Part shown: positions 44,794-55,300 of the stretch, one piece after another
Layout of the letters: each line of letters opens with the position of its first letter
Position numbering within the stretch: position 1 is the stretch's first letter
Assembly: GCA_028554755.1 (NCBI GenBank)
Contig: JAPTOF010000011.1
Coordinates: 5,608,501-5,672,500 of the forward strand
Direction: 5' to 3'
DNA length: 64,000 nucleotides
Origin: Cordia subcordata
Lineage: Eukaryota; Streptophyta; Magnoliopsida; Boraginales; Cordiaceae
The notes under the pieces: generated by a model
What the model was told of the DNA's origin: nothing
The model's input: only the letters and a program-made list of their open reading frames with translations
The model's database searches: none
Translations under genes and position numbers: made by a program

Positions 44794-45088
44794 TAATTGA
44801 CTCCATTATTCTTTCATCTGCTCTAAGACTATGATTCTGTAGTCTCTTTTGCAGAACATCTCTATGCGTGATACAACAAATTGAGTAATTTCTCAATCTG
44901 TCCTTCTGACTTCAATTTAGTCCATCAATTCTGACCTTGATAATTTCCTCTTCCAAAGTTCATTTCCTTTAGAACAAAACAACAGAGCTAGAAGGATATT
45001 ACCTGAATGCCAATTTTCGGCAAACGGCAACAGCCTAAAAGTACAACTTCGAGCTTTAATAAGAATGCACTTACACAGTACCCCTAAC

Positions 45089-45610
45089 TCAAACATTCTT
45101 CTGGAAATTGGCTTCTTTAAAGAATTCATCAAAATCTTCTAATTGTTGAATATTGTTAAAAACTTGATTTGAAAGGCTCCTTGTTGAGGATAAACAATTC
45201 ATCGCCATCTTCTTCAGCAAACCTTCAACATTCTTGTATTGAATCCTGATATATTGATACAACTGAGATATTATCTCTCAAACTCTCTCTATGACAAAGA
45301 TTATTCTGAATCTTCAAGATAAAATAAAGCTCACAATTTTAAGCTGTTCCTCACTCAAACAAAAAATTGAGACTGTAAGGAATTCTTTACCCGACATGCA
45401 TTGTAGTCAGAACCCAAATCTCACATTTGAATGAAAACAACCTAAAACTTAAACTTTTTCCTATCTCTTCAAATTACAGAAAAATCTCACAAATATTTCT
45501 GGGAAAACACAAAAGACACAATAAAGTCTTCACCCAGTCTCAGATTTCTGGATCAACTCTTCTCCCAGTTGAAAAGGATTTTCAGAAGTTTTTGGCAAAC
45601 TTCCAGCCAT
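45089..45610 (-). pseudogene. decayed second ORF of the caulimovirid
   Basis: Starting at ATG 45610, one frame can be followed for 522 nt across several stops, with protein-like segments MAGSLPKTSENPFQLGEEL and SNQVFNNIQQLEDFDEFF. Its place between RNase H and the promoter matches the second ORF of florendovirus-type genomes. Function is unknown. Confidence 0.45.
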
Positions 45611-45874
45611 AACCGGAATTGAGAAGTCTTTACCTACCACCAGAATTAGTAGGACTAGCTGAATGCTTTTCCCCATTCAATGGGTGAATGACCTTGTTTA
45701 TAGAAAAGATCAAATTACAGAATTATTTTTCTGTGAATGTCTCTGTTCATATTCAGAGAAACCACAAGCTCTATAATATGTAGAGCTGAAACTTCCAAGT
45801 CAAATTGGCAATTTGGATTGTATTTATCCTGCCAATATCATCTCACTGATAGTGATGAGATACAAGAGAACTGG

Positions 45875-45877
<3 letters not shown>

Positions 45878-45930
<53 letters not shown>
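45878..45930. repeat. (TA)n microsatellite inside the viral block
   Basis: About 50 bp of perfect alternating TA between the RNase H tail and the second ORF. Confidence 0.97.
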
Positions 45931-47468
45931 CTACAACTTGTGGCTGTAACATATTTTTACGGTGTTGAAATCGATTGCTTTATTAGCATAATGGTAATCA
46001 GGGACATATTTTCCCTTACTACGACCACCTTGATGGGGGTAGTTTGAATGGGCATATTTCCCTCTACCCCTGCCTCTTCCTCCCCTATCCGGGGGCTACA
46101 TCCTGCAAAAATTCACAGGTTAAGAAATCAGGTAAAGTATTGTTCTTTCCCTGAATATGTTTGATTTCAAAATCAAATGGGGCTAAATTGGCCTGCCACC
46201 TAGCAAACATTTGCTTAGAAACATCGTGTTTGAAATCTTTATTAAACATATATTTTGCAGATTGGCAATCAGTTTTTATTAAAAACTTTTGGTTAAGAAG
46301 ATCATTTTGAAATTTTAAAACACATTTGACAATTGCTAAAATCTCCTTAGCAATAGTAGCATAATTCTGCTGGCTTTCATTCCACTTCCCAGAATGATAT
46401 CTAACAAGATATTCTTGTTTAGATATGGGGTGTGCCTGCTTTAAAACACCACTAAAACCAATATCAGAAGCATCTATCTCCACAATTTTATACCATGTGG
46501 GATTAGCAAGCATTGAACAAGGCAATTCTTTAACCTTAGATTTTATTAACCTAACTGCCTCAGTATGTTTATCTGACCAATTTTTAGGGGATTTGCTAAG
46601 TCTATCATATAAAATAGCAGTATCCCTAGCAAGATTTTTATAATAAGGCAGAATATAATTAAGACTATATAAAAATCTCTGCAATTGAGTTTTATCAGTA
46701 ATAATATCGGAAAATTTAAAAGCAAATTCAATACTCCTATCAATAGGAATGATTTTCCCATCTTTTATAAAATGTCCTAAGAATCTAATCTTAGTCTGGA
46801 ATATTTGCATTTTTGGTTTAGATACAACCAACCCATTTTGAATAATTAATTTTTTGAAAATACCCAAATGTTTAAAATGGGTTTCAATGTCCTTAGAAAA
46901 TACAAGAACATCATCAATATAAACAACCATAAAATCACTATAAGGTATGAATATATTATTCATAATATTCTGAAATTCAGAAGGAGCATTTTTCAATCCA
47001 AATGGGATAACATTCCATTCAAAATGCCCTATAGGTACTACAAATGTAGTTTTGTACCTATCTTCTTCAACTACCTGTATTTGATAGTATCCTGATTTCA
47101 TATCAAATTTAGAAAATATGCATGCATAATGTACCCTATCAAGCAAATCCTTTTCATTAGGAATGGGGTATCTATTCCATTTAAGAACTTTATTGAGAGG
47201 TTTATAATTAATAACTAATCTAGGTACTTCTCTCTCTCTCTGCATGTTTATTAACATAAAATCCCGTACAACTTCGCGAAGAATGAGATTTTCTTATTAA
47301 TCCCTTACTAAGAAGACTATCTATTTCCTTCTTACAAAATTCTAGATACTCCTGATTCATCTGACAAGGCCTAGATTTTGTAGAAATCTTTTTCATTAAA
47401 ACCATCTGTATATGGTAAAGATACAATATGCTTCTTCCTATTCCAAAAAGCATTAGGATGATCTGCAC
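45931..47468 (-). pseudogene. caulimovirid reverse transcriptase and RNase H
   Basis: RT motifs: LVINYKPLNKV, FDMKSGYYQIQV (first Asp), PFGLKNAPSEFQ and VVYIDDVLVFS (catalytic Asp pair), then LGHFI. RNase H follows with EIDASDIGFSG, NYATIAKEILAIV and TDCQSAKYMF, ending LPDFLTCEFLQ. The N-terminal part (47468-47220) is in another frame from the main ORF (47257-46085), so at least one frameshift is present. The main ORF stops at 46085 in a C-run. One base shift there opens a Gly/Arg-rich tail (RGGRGRGRGKY...) to a stop at 45931-45933, probably the original C-terminus. In the virus this enzyme copies pregenomic RNA into DNA. Confidence 0.88.
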
Positions 47469-47546
47469 AAATATCTGAAGAAAATTGATTTGTTATTAAT
47501 TTAATTTTCTCCTGAAGTTTTGGATTATTTAACCTTTCTTTTATAG

Positions 47547-48032
47547 TTAAGGTTGATATTTTTGACTAAGATAATTTAATTGATTACCTTTAGCTTTGAT
47601 TAAGTCCACCATTTCATTAAACATCCTGGTGACTGGATCTCTAATAAATTGAAGAATTATATCAGTTCCTTCAAAACTACCTATGATTCTCTCAGTAGTT
47701 ATCTCTCTGATTGGAAAGATTTTATGAAGAAAAGGGATGCCTAAGATGACTTGATTTGTCATATTCCTAACTAACACAAAACTAGTCGGAATGCACTGTT
47801 TATCCTGACAAATAAAAGCGTGAGATAGTTTATATAAAATCTCCATTTTATTACCACTAGCACTACTTAATGAATGTGTGGTTTTTTCAAAATATTTTGT
47901 TGGAATTAATCCTTCCTGAATACAATTTAAATCTGCTCCACTATCAACTAGAGCAACTAACTCTTTTCTGAATTCTCCATTAATTAAAAGAGTTATATTA
48001 ACTAACCATTTTTGTGAAGTTATAAACTCCAT
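47547..48032 (-). pseudogene. caulimovirid aspartic protease
   Basis: Retropepsin-like: VALVDSGADLNCIQ holds the catalytic DSG, with flap and ILGIPFLHKIFP downstream, as in caulimovirids. It shares its frame with the linker ORF upstream but is separated from it by a stop at 48069-48071. It runs out of frame at 47547-47560, where the duplicate copy at about 49450 has extra bases, so a small deletion is likely. In the virus it cuts the polyprotein. Confidence 0.82.
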
Positions 48033-48068
48033 TTTGCCTAAGAATGGATCTAATTGTAATCCACTCGG

Positions 48069-48611
48069 TTAAGTAATGGCTTTTCCTTTATCCATTTGGT
48101 CTAACTTATTAGTTAGAACTCCTATCTGGTCTTTTATTATGACATTTTCTTGAGATAAATATTTTATCTCCTTCTTCAGGCTATTTATTTCTATCTGCAG
48201 ATCTTGGACTATGGTAACTGAGAGTGGTTTATTCCTATCCTCTAACCTTCTCCTAACTTCCTTAAGAGTATAAGGTTCAAAATTCCTAGGGGAAAAATCT
48301 ATTGGTTCCTCCTTATCTTTTCCTAAAGATTCTAAGATCTTATTCCTAATCTCTGAATCTTTAATTATTATTAAGAGTTCAATGATATTATCATTAGTCA
48401 AGACATTTAATTGAAAATCTTGAAATTGAGAAAGAATTTTATAATAATTATTGTCTTCCTCACTCTGAAGGTTATTAACACACTTTTGACAACCTTTATT
48501 TGGTTCCTTACCTTCATCAGATGAAAAAATTAGATTCTGATTTTGTATCTTTGTTATGAAGGTGATGAAGATCCTATGAGGATTGAGAGGATTCTGGAAA
48601 ATCAGACTCAA
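48069..48611 (-). pseudogene. caulimovirid polyprotein linker, coiled coil
   Basis: Between coat protein and protease. The last third is a heptad-like helix (LQIEINSLKKEIKYLSQEN...) and the middle is acidic. It overlaps the zinc-knuckle ORF in another frame by 38 bp, so a frameshift separates them. Function in the virus is not known to me. Confidence 0.65.
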
Positions 48612-49023
48612 AAGTTGATGGTAAATCTGAATCCAAATTAAGCATTATTTTCCTTAGACTAGTCTTAAGTTCCTTATCTATATTGAGTTCCTTAATTTTT
48701 TTCTTAGTCCAACAATTACGAGAATAATGACCAACCTTATCACATTTATAACAAGTTGGTATATTATGTTTTTTACCTCTGGATTTTTTATCTCTAAATC
48801 CAGTCTTTCTTTTAGCTTCCATTCTAAGTTGTTTTCTCGCTCTCCTAGTTGCTTTTCCTCTTAAATAACTAGGAGATCTATATTTTTCAATCCTAGGTTT
48901 TCGATGAACCTTACTGGATTGCGGCATATCTATTTCAAATTGATCACAGAAATGTCCTAATTGACTCTTTTCTGTAAGATGTTGTTTCTTAATTTGTTGG
49001 TTAAGCTTAATTAAGCAAATCAT
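48574..49023 (-). pseudogene. caulimovirid coat protein C-terminus with zinc knuckle
   Basis: A Lys/Arg-rich stretch, then CYKCDKVGHYSRNC (C-X2-C-X4-H-X4-C) and a polar, acidic end: the signature of the caulimovirid nucleocapsid C-terminus, which binds nucleic acid. The body of the coat protein is missing; the sequence upstream switches at about 49014-49024 into a second copy of RT N-terminal sequence. Confidence 0.8.
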
Positions 49024-49610
49024 TTTTATTAGGAATAGGGTATCTAATCCATTTAAGAACTTTATTGAGAGGTTTATAATTAGTAACTAATCAAGGTACT
49101 TCTCTCTCTCTGTGTGTGTGTGCATGTTTATTAACATAAAATCCCCTACAACTCCACGGAGAATGAGATTTTCTTATTAATCCCTTATTAAGAAGACTAT
49201 CTATTTCCTTCTTACAAAATTCTAGATACTCCTGATTCATCTGACAAGGCCTAGATTTTGTAGGAATATCTTTTTCATTAAAGCCATCTCTATATGGTAA
49301 AGATACAATATGCTTCTTCCTATTCCAAAAAGCATTAGGATGATCTGCACAAATATCTAAAGAAAATTGATTTATTATTAATTTAATTTTCTCCTGAAGT
49401 TTTGGATTATTTAACCTTTCTTTTATAGTTAAGGTTGATATTTCTTGCCTAAGATAATTTAATTGATTACCTTTAGCTTTGATTAAGTCCACCATTTCAT
49501 TAAACATCTTGGTGACTGGATCTCTAATAAATTGAAGAATTATATCAGTTCCTTTAAAACTACCTACGATTCTCTCAGTAGTTATCTCTCTGATTGGAAA
49601 GATTTTATGG
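49014..49610 (-). repeat. partial duplicate of the protease-RT junction
   Basis: Matches 47146-47735 in the same orientation. It encodes a better-kept frame (49507-49091) that includes KSRPCQMNQEYLEFCKKEID. Small indels differ between the copies. Both joins fall at short shared words: CAAATC on one side and TTTATG on the other. Confidence 0.9.
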
Positions 49611-49746
49611 ACATAGATGAGTCCTTAAGTCTAGGTTATATCTTTATGCTAAACAAGGGAACAGAGACAAATGGAGTTACCCTAATATATAACCCAGATC
49701 CTTCTCAGAACCCAGAAACAGCCCACAGAACGCCAACAATCATCAA
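49608..49746 (+). repeat. right boundary repeat of the viral block
   Basis: Direct repeat of 43999-44137, about 93% identical by eye, carrying the same + strand frame. Confidence 0.93.
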
Positions 49747-50049
49747 GTTTGGAATTATGTTTCACTTTTGAGAAACACATGGAATAATGTGGTGTGTTTT
49801 AAATTACAAATAATAGTATCTATTTATATAAACTATAGGGATTAATGTGCATTTTATCTTTATTGACAATAATATTTATAACACTTACACAATTTTCATA
49901 TTTATACCATTGCTAAGTAATTTATATCATATAAACATAAATTTATCACATTATTCTAAAACATTGTCCCATCATATATTGTCTGCTAGAATGATCATAA
50001 AAAATATACTTATATATTAACAATTAACATGGAACGTAATTGATTTTGT

Positions 50050-50079
50050 ACCCGTGTAAATTCACGGGTCTATACTAGT
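50050..50079 (+). mobile_element. Helitron-like 3' terminus
   Basis: ACCCGTG-taaatt-CACGGGT forms a perfect 7-bp hairpin (50050-50069). Five bases later comes CTAG (50075-50078) followed by T, as Helitron 3' ends require (hairpin, short gap, CTRR, host T). The 5' end (host A, then TC) was not located. The element may be a short non-autonomous one within about 49.75-50.08 kb, or longer. Confidence 0.65.
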
Positions 50080-51670
50080 AAAAGATATAAAAGCCGAAGC
50101 TATGAAGCCATGGTATTTCTCGCCTAAACCCAAATACATGATATAGCGCTATGTGTCCCATTTAAAATCATATTTGCTCTTATTAAGCCATGTACTCTCC
50201 TTCGTAAGCCTTGCTCATTGTCTGAATTTACAATTTTACCATTTCATCGACCAAAAATATCTTATCCACTCTAAAAACTTTATAAACTAAAACTCTAATC
50301 CCAAATCAAACATAAGGAAAAACAAGTTGAGCTTGGACTATCGAAATTTGTATAGGTAAAATCAACCGTTAGGCTATTTTGGGTCGAATTTCTTTTTTTT
50401 TTTTGGGTAAAAGTTATTTTTTAATAAAAAAAGTACCCCCTGTGCGTTTGAATAAGCTAAGAATATAGGCTTCAAAATTAAAAAAATTATTGCAAAATTA
50501 CATAAACTAACCTAAAAATGAATTTATTAAAAAATAAAATTTAATATTTCACTTTTTATAGTTTATTAAATCAAGAGTTTATTTATTTATATATTTAAAT
50601 TAAAAAATAGAAGGTTGATTGTCTTGTACATCGCACTGGTTACACTCTAGTTATTTTTAATTTGCAAAGACTAGGTAACCTACCTTATAGCATCCATGAC
50701 ACCAAAATTTTTCTCTAAATTATTCTTTTGATAAATCAATGTGTCACTATTTCTAGCATTGTTATAACATTTTTGTTATAGTGTAAACATCAACAATGAA
50801 AACCATGCTTTTAACTACCTTTACAAAAAGAATTAACTTGGAACCATCCTTTTTGTTATTTGTAAACATCAATAACAAAAAATTAATATTTTTAATTACT
50901 TTTAGAAAAAATTTAAGTTCGAAACCATCCATCTCTTGTGTTGCTCAACATAATAGTAATAGTACTAGTAAGGGGCTATTAGAACACCTTAACACCAAGC
51001 AATATCTTATGGGAATTAATGAATACGGGTGAATATGGGTTGATTAAACGATTAAATTAATCTAAATTAATTAAAAATTTTGGGTTAATTTGGTTATTTT
51101 AGATGGTTAAAAACTAACTCGTTAGTTTCAAAAGAAAAAACGATTGGTTTGTTTGAAATAAGTCTAGAAACCAAATTGAAATATGTCTAGAAACCAAATT
51201 GAAATATATTTATCCCTAATTTTACATGCATTTTAATTAAACTTGTACAAATTAAGCTCACCCTAATTTTATGTGTATATTAACTAAACTTGTAATATCA
51301 ATCATAAACCAAAGTTGATCTTTTAGTTAATATATTTTTTTTCCTTCAAATCATTAGGTAAAATTCTATTTTCTTTGTTTTTCTATATTTTTTGATAAAA
51401 TTAAATCTTTTATAGAAACCAAAATCAAATCAAACCAACTTTAGAGACGTTGATTTGATTTGACCATTTTATATAAGTAAAAAGTAATTGATTAATTTCT
51501 AATAAAGACCAAGTGATTTAACTTGATTTAAAAGCAAATCAAATCAAGTCATGTTCGTCCCGAATAAATACGAGGGTATTCCTTTTCAAACGAGATTGGG
51601 CCGGAGGAAATTTGTCGGTGACTGATAATAAGAAGGAATTCCTAATGTATAACTCCAGAAAGGCAAAATG
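50080..51670. other. intergenic, upstream of the RSZ/F-box gene
   Basis: A+T-rich. A 20-bp AAATTGAAATATGTCTAGAAACC-type unit repeats near 51140-51210. No gene recognised. Confidence 0.6.
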
Positions 51671-51676
51671 GGGGCC

Positions 51677-51690
51677 CTTTATAAAATATA
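51677..51690 (+). promoter_or_regulatory. TATA box of the RSZ/F-box gene
   Basis: CCCTTTATAAAATATAACC about 90 bp upstream of the ATG at 51772, followed by a CT-rich leader (CTTTCTCTCTCTCAAC). Confidence 0.6.
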
Positions 51691-51771
51691 ACCTCTCGGT
51701 AAATATTTATTCTCCATTTCAAAATTTTTCATTCTCATTTTCAAAACACAAGCACTTTCTCTCTCTCAACA

Positions 51772-52357
51772 ATGTCCCAAGTCTATGTAGGCAACCTAGA
51801 CCTGCGCGTGACGGCAAGCGACATCGAGCGTGAATTCCAACCCTACGGCGATGTCCGGAGCGTGAGGTTCTTTCGTCGGCCTCCCGGCGGTTACGCCTTC
51901 GTGGACTTTAAGGATCGCCGCGACGCCCTCGATGCTGTCCGCGAGTGGAATGGCAAGTACGGCTGGCGCGTCGAGCTCTCCCGCCATTCTCGGTGGCTCT
52001 TCATCACTACCGGCGGCGGCAGCGGCGGACGACGTGGCGGCGGACGTTTCCGTTGCTATAACTGTGGTGAGCCCGGCCATTTCGCGCGCAATTGCCCCTC
52101 TGCCTTTGGTAGGGTTCTTTCGGCTTGTTCTTTATTTGGTTTGTTTTTTATTATTTCAGATATTTGTTCTTTTTTAGTATTTAGATTTATTGGTCAATTT
52201 TAAAATTATAAAAGATCAAAACCTTTACTTTTATTTATTTTTTTCATATGATCCTTAAAAAAGAAAATTGAAATGAAGTCTTCTTAGGGCATATATATGT
52301 GTGTATGTGTGTATGTGTGTGTGTGGGTATGTATGTGTCTATGTGGTAAATTTCGTG

Positions 52358-52391
<34 letters not shown>

Positions 52392-55300
52392 TTGTGTGTG
52401 TATGTGTCTATGTGGTAAATTTCGTTACTTGCCCCCAATTTTTACTTATATATTTAGGATACCACAAAATGGCCGTTCTTTGGGGCCTAGTTGGAGAATT
52501 AGAGTGAACACTGGTGACGTACTTGAGAATCCAGGTAGCTGATATTTGAGTTATAAAGGCCAATTTGTGATCTTTACGGCCAAAATTGAGGCAACTTTGT
52601 GATTTTTATAGTCAAATTTGACACAAATTCGTGATTTTTACAGCCAAATTTGAGGCAAATTCGTATGTTGCAGCCAAATTTGACAGAAATGGCCTATTCC
52701 AAGATTCTTGTTGAACATTGGAGTCTCATTATGTGACTTATAATATTGGTTACTATCTTGAAAAGAGTAAAGATTCAAGAATATTTTTGGAATTTGCCCT
52801 ATATATACCTTAGGGCATATATATATGTTTGTGCTTGTGTATGTACATTTAGTTAAGAGTTGGCTTGGAAAGTGATAAATACTCCAACATGCATTTTTTA
52901 GATATTACAGGCAAAAGAATTAAATTTTTTAAAGGGAATTTTGTGGTCATTGTAATGTAATAGAAATTTTGGGCTATTTATTAGTTTCAGCATTTGTCAA
53001 TGAGTTGTTAGTAGGAGAGCAAAAGTTTAGAGCATTATGTTCATCTAGCTGAGTATGTAATTTCCATTCTTTCTGGATTCGCTATGATTAGGACACCCTA
53101 ATTGATAACTCACTTGGTTTCTCTAGAAGCTCTGTAGTTAATTATAATTACTACTTGAGATATTCCTCATGTCTATGCACAAGTAGATATATCTTCCATT
53201 TCTTTTTATGCTCGTCTCATCCTAAATCTTAGATTTATATTTCTCATAATTGTTTCTCTTTTTTCACATTTGTGTTTTTGGATTTTATTTTGGTCAACAT
53301 GCTTTAAGCATAATGGTTCTCTGTAGTTGCAGATACAAAGAAAAAAGGTGTTAAACCTTACCAGAGAGGAAGAAAAAAGAAAGACCAGATAGCATCAACT
53401 TCGGCTTGGAAGCCAGTCCCACCACCGCCACCGCTATGGCTGGAACTGCCAGAAGATGTAATGGGGAAAATCCTTAAAAAGTTGCGGACAATTGACATTC
53501 TGGAGAATGCACAGAAAGTATGTACAGCATGGCGGAGGATTTTCAAGGATCCTGCAATGTGGAGGGTGATAGATATGTGGAAATTAAACGAGGATGAAGA
53601 CTTGGACTATGACTTGGAGAAGATGTGCCGTCATGCTGTGGATCTCAGCCAAGGTCAACTTGTTGAAATCAATATCGAGTATTTTGGCACTAATGAATTG
53701 CTCGAGTACATTGCTCAAAGGTACTGCACATGTGCTAGTGTTTTTAAATATATCACTTCTTTTTTATATTCCATTATCTTTTGGTTTGAAGAGGGGGAGG
53801 GTAGAATGTGGAATCTTGATGAGTTAAATATGGTCCTTTCAAGTTGATAGTAGGTAGTTGTAGCAGAAAAGCATAGCATATGTTCTGCAAAAGTTTTTAG
53901 TTTAATCAGTTACTCTCTTCCTATGATATAGCTTTATGTGTACTTTGGAATCAATTTATTAGAGATATATATGAATTTAGGACCTGGAGTTTGGGGTGCA
54001 TTTGTGTGGAGACTTGATAGTGTCTTTACATAAGATGTAACAATTGTGATGATATTAATCATGAATCGAAGGTGATCCTACTTTGAGAGGCTAGCCACTT
54101 TGAGATGCGCATACAGTTGTCGCATTGACTAAAGAGGTTAGACCACATCTTGACTATGTATTGTAGATGTACTGAAACCTGAAAGGACAAAGAAGGAAGG
54201 ACGACAAGTAAAAGGAGCTGAAGGAATCCATAAGATTGTACCCTCCAATATTCTACTTTGCTAAATCTATTGAAGACTACTGTTTTATGAGGCATAACAT
54301 TCTCTTTATGGTTAGATTATGCATGTGATTCTTGTTTTTTTTTCCCCTCTCTCTTGCTTTGAGCATCTAAGTATATGGGCTATTATGGTTAAATTGAACA
54401 CTAATTTGAGTAATAGACTACAGTTGTCTGCTGTTAATTTTAAAAGTCATCAACAAACAGAAAACATTACCATGTACCTGTTAGAAGATGAAAATCAGGA
54501 GAAAAGATTGATGAATTGATTTCAGAACCAAAGATGAAAAAATGCAGAAGAAAATTTAATAATTGGCTGATGATGGAGAATGTGAAGAAACAGCTAATGA
54601 AGGATAAAGTAGGCTGTTACATTTAAGTGGGGATAGTTACAAATATGACCACATTCATGCTTCAACTTTAAGTTCTAAAAGGGCTAAAACATGTCCTATT
54701 CAGATTGGGGTTCTATAGCCGCGGTAGTTAGTTCTTTTGGTTTGATTGTAGGACATGGCAGAAGTGGCTAAGGATGGAGAAGTTATAGAAGATGTCGAGA
54801 CACTAGATAGGATTGAAAATCTCTTACTTTCTTGTAGTAGTATAGAAATTGAATGATATATATTTCATCATGTAATTTTTAATATTTTGGGAGGCGGTGT
54901 GGGGTTCAAGGTTGCCCCTATATATTGGTAATTAACTTAGATGCTGAGGTCAGTGATAAAAACTAATTTAAAAGCTGAAAATATTTGTAGTTTGCCGGGC
55001 GCTTTCAAGTCACCATTAAATAAAAGGGTATTTTTTCTTTTTTCCTTTTCCATGAGCCTATCAAACATTGTCTGTTCTATTCATGTCTACCAATTATGTA
55101 TCTTGCTGTTTAGAACTTTGAAGTCCATTTCGTCTTAATCATTTTCTTGGCAAGTGCATAGACTTTCCACTCTCTCACTGTATGTTCTTTGTAAAATGGG
55201 CATGAGAAGTAAGAAGATTTCTCATTAAATCTCAGTTTTTTTTTTCACTTATCCTAGTGCAATGAATTGTTTGTTTCTGTACAGCTTTTTCTTTTGACTT

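Larger units (their letters stand above)
43944..49746 (-). mobile_element. endogenous caulimovirid (pararetrovirus), rearranged and decayed
   Basis: Minus-strand order: a partial RT copy, coat-protein C-terminus with zinc knuckle, a coiled-coil linker, aspartic protease, RT, RNase H, a decayed second ORF and a TATA-bearing region. No integrase or LTRs were seen, and RT plus RNase H is of the Caulimoviridae type (YIDD; FDFEIKHIQGKNN; LPDFLT near the end), so this is a viral fossil rather than a gypsy element. The single-strand layout with a second ORF after RNase H resembles the petuvirus/florendovirus group; genus is not settled. The movement-protein domain and most of the coat protein are absent. 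Frameshifts and stops break every segment. The block is bounded by 139-bp direct repeats. Confidence 0.88.
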
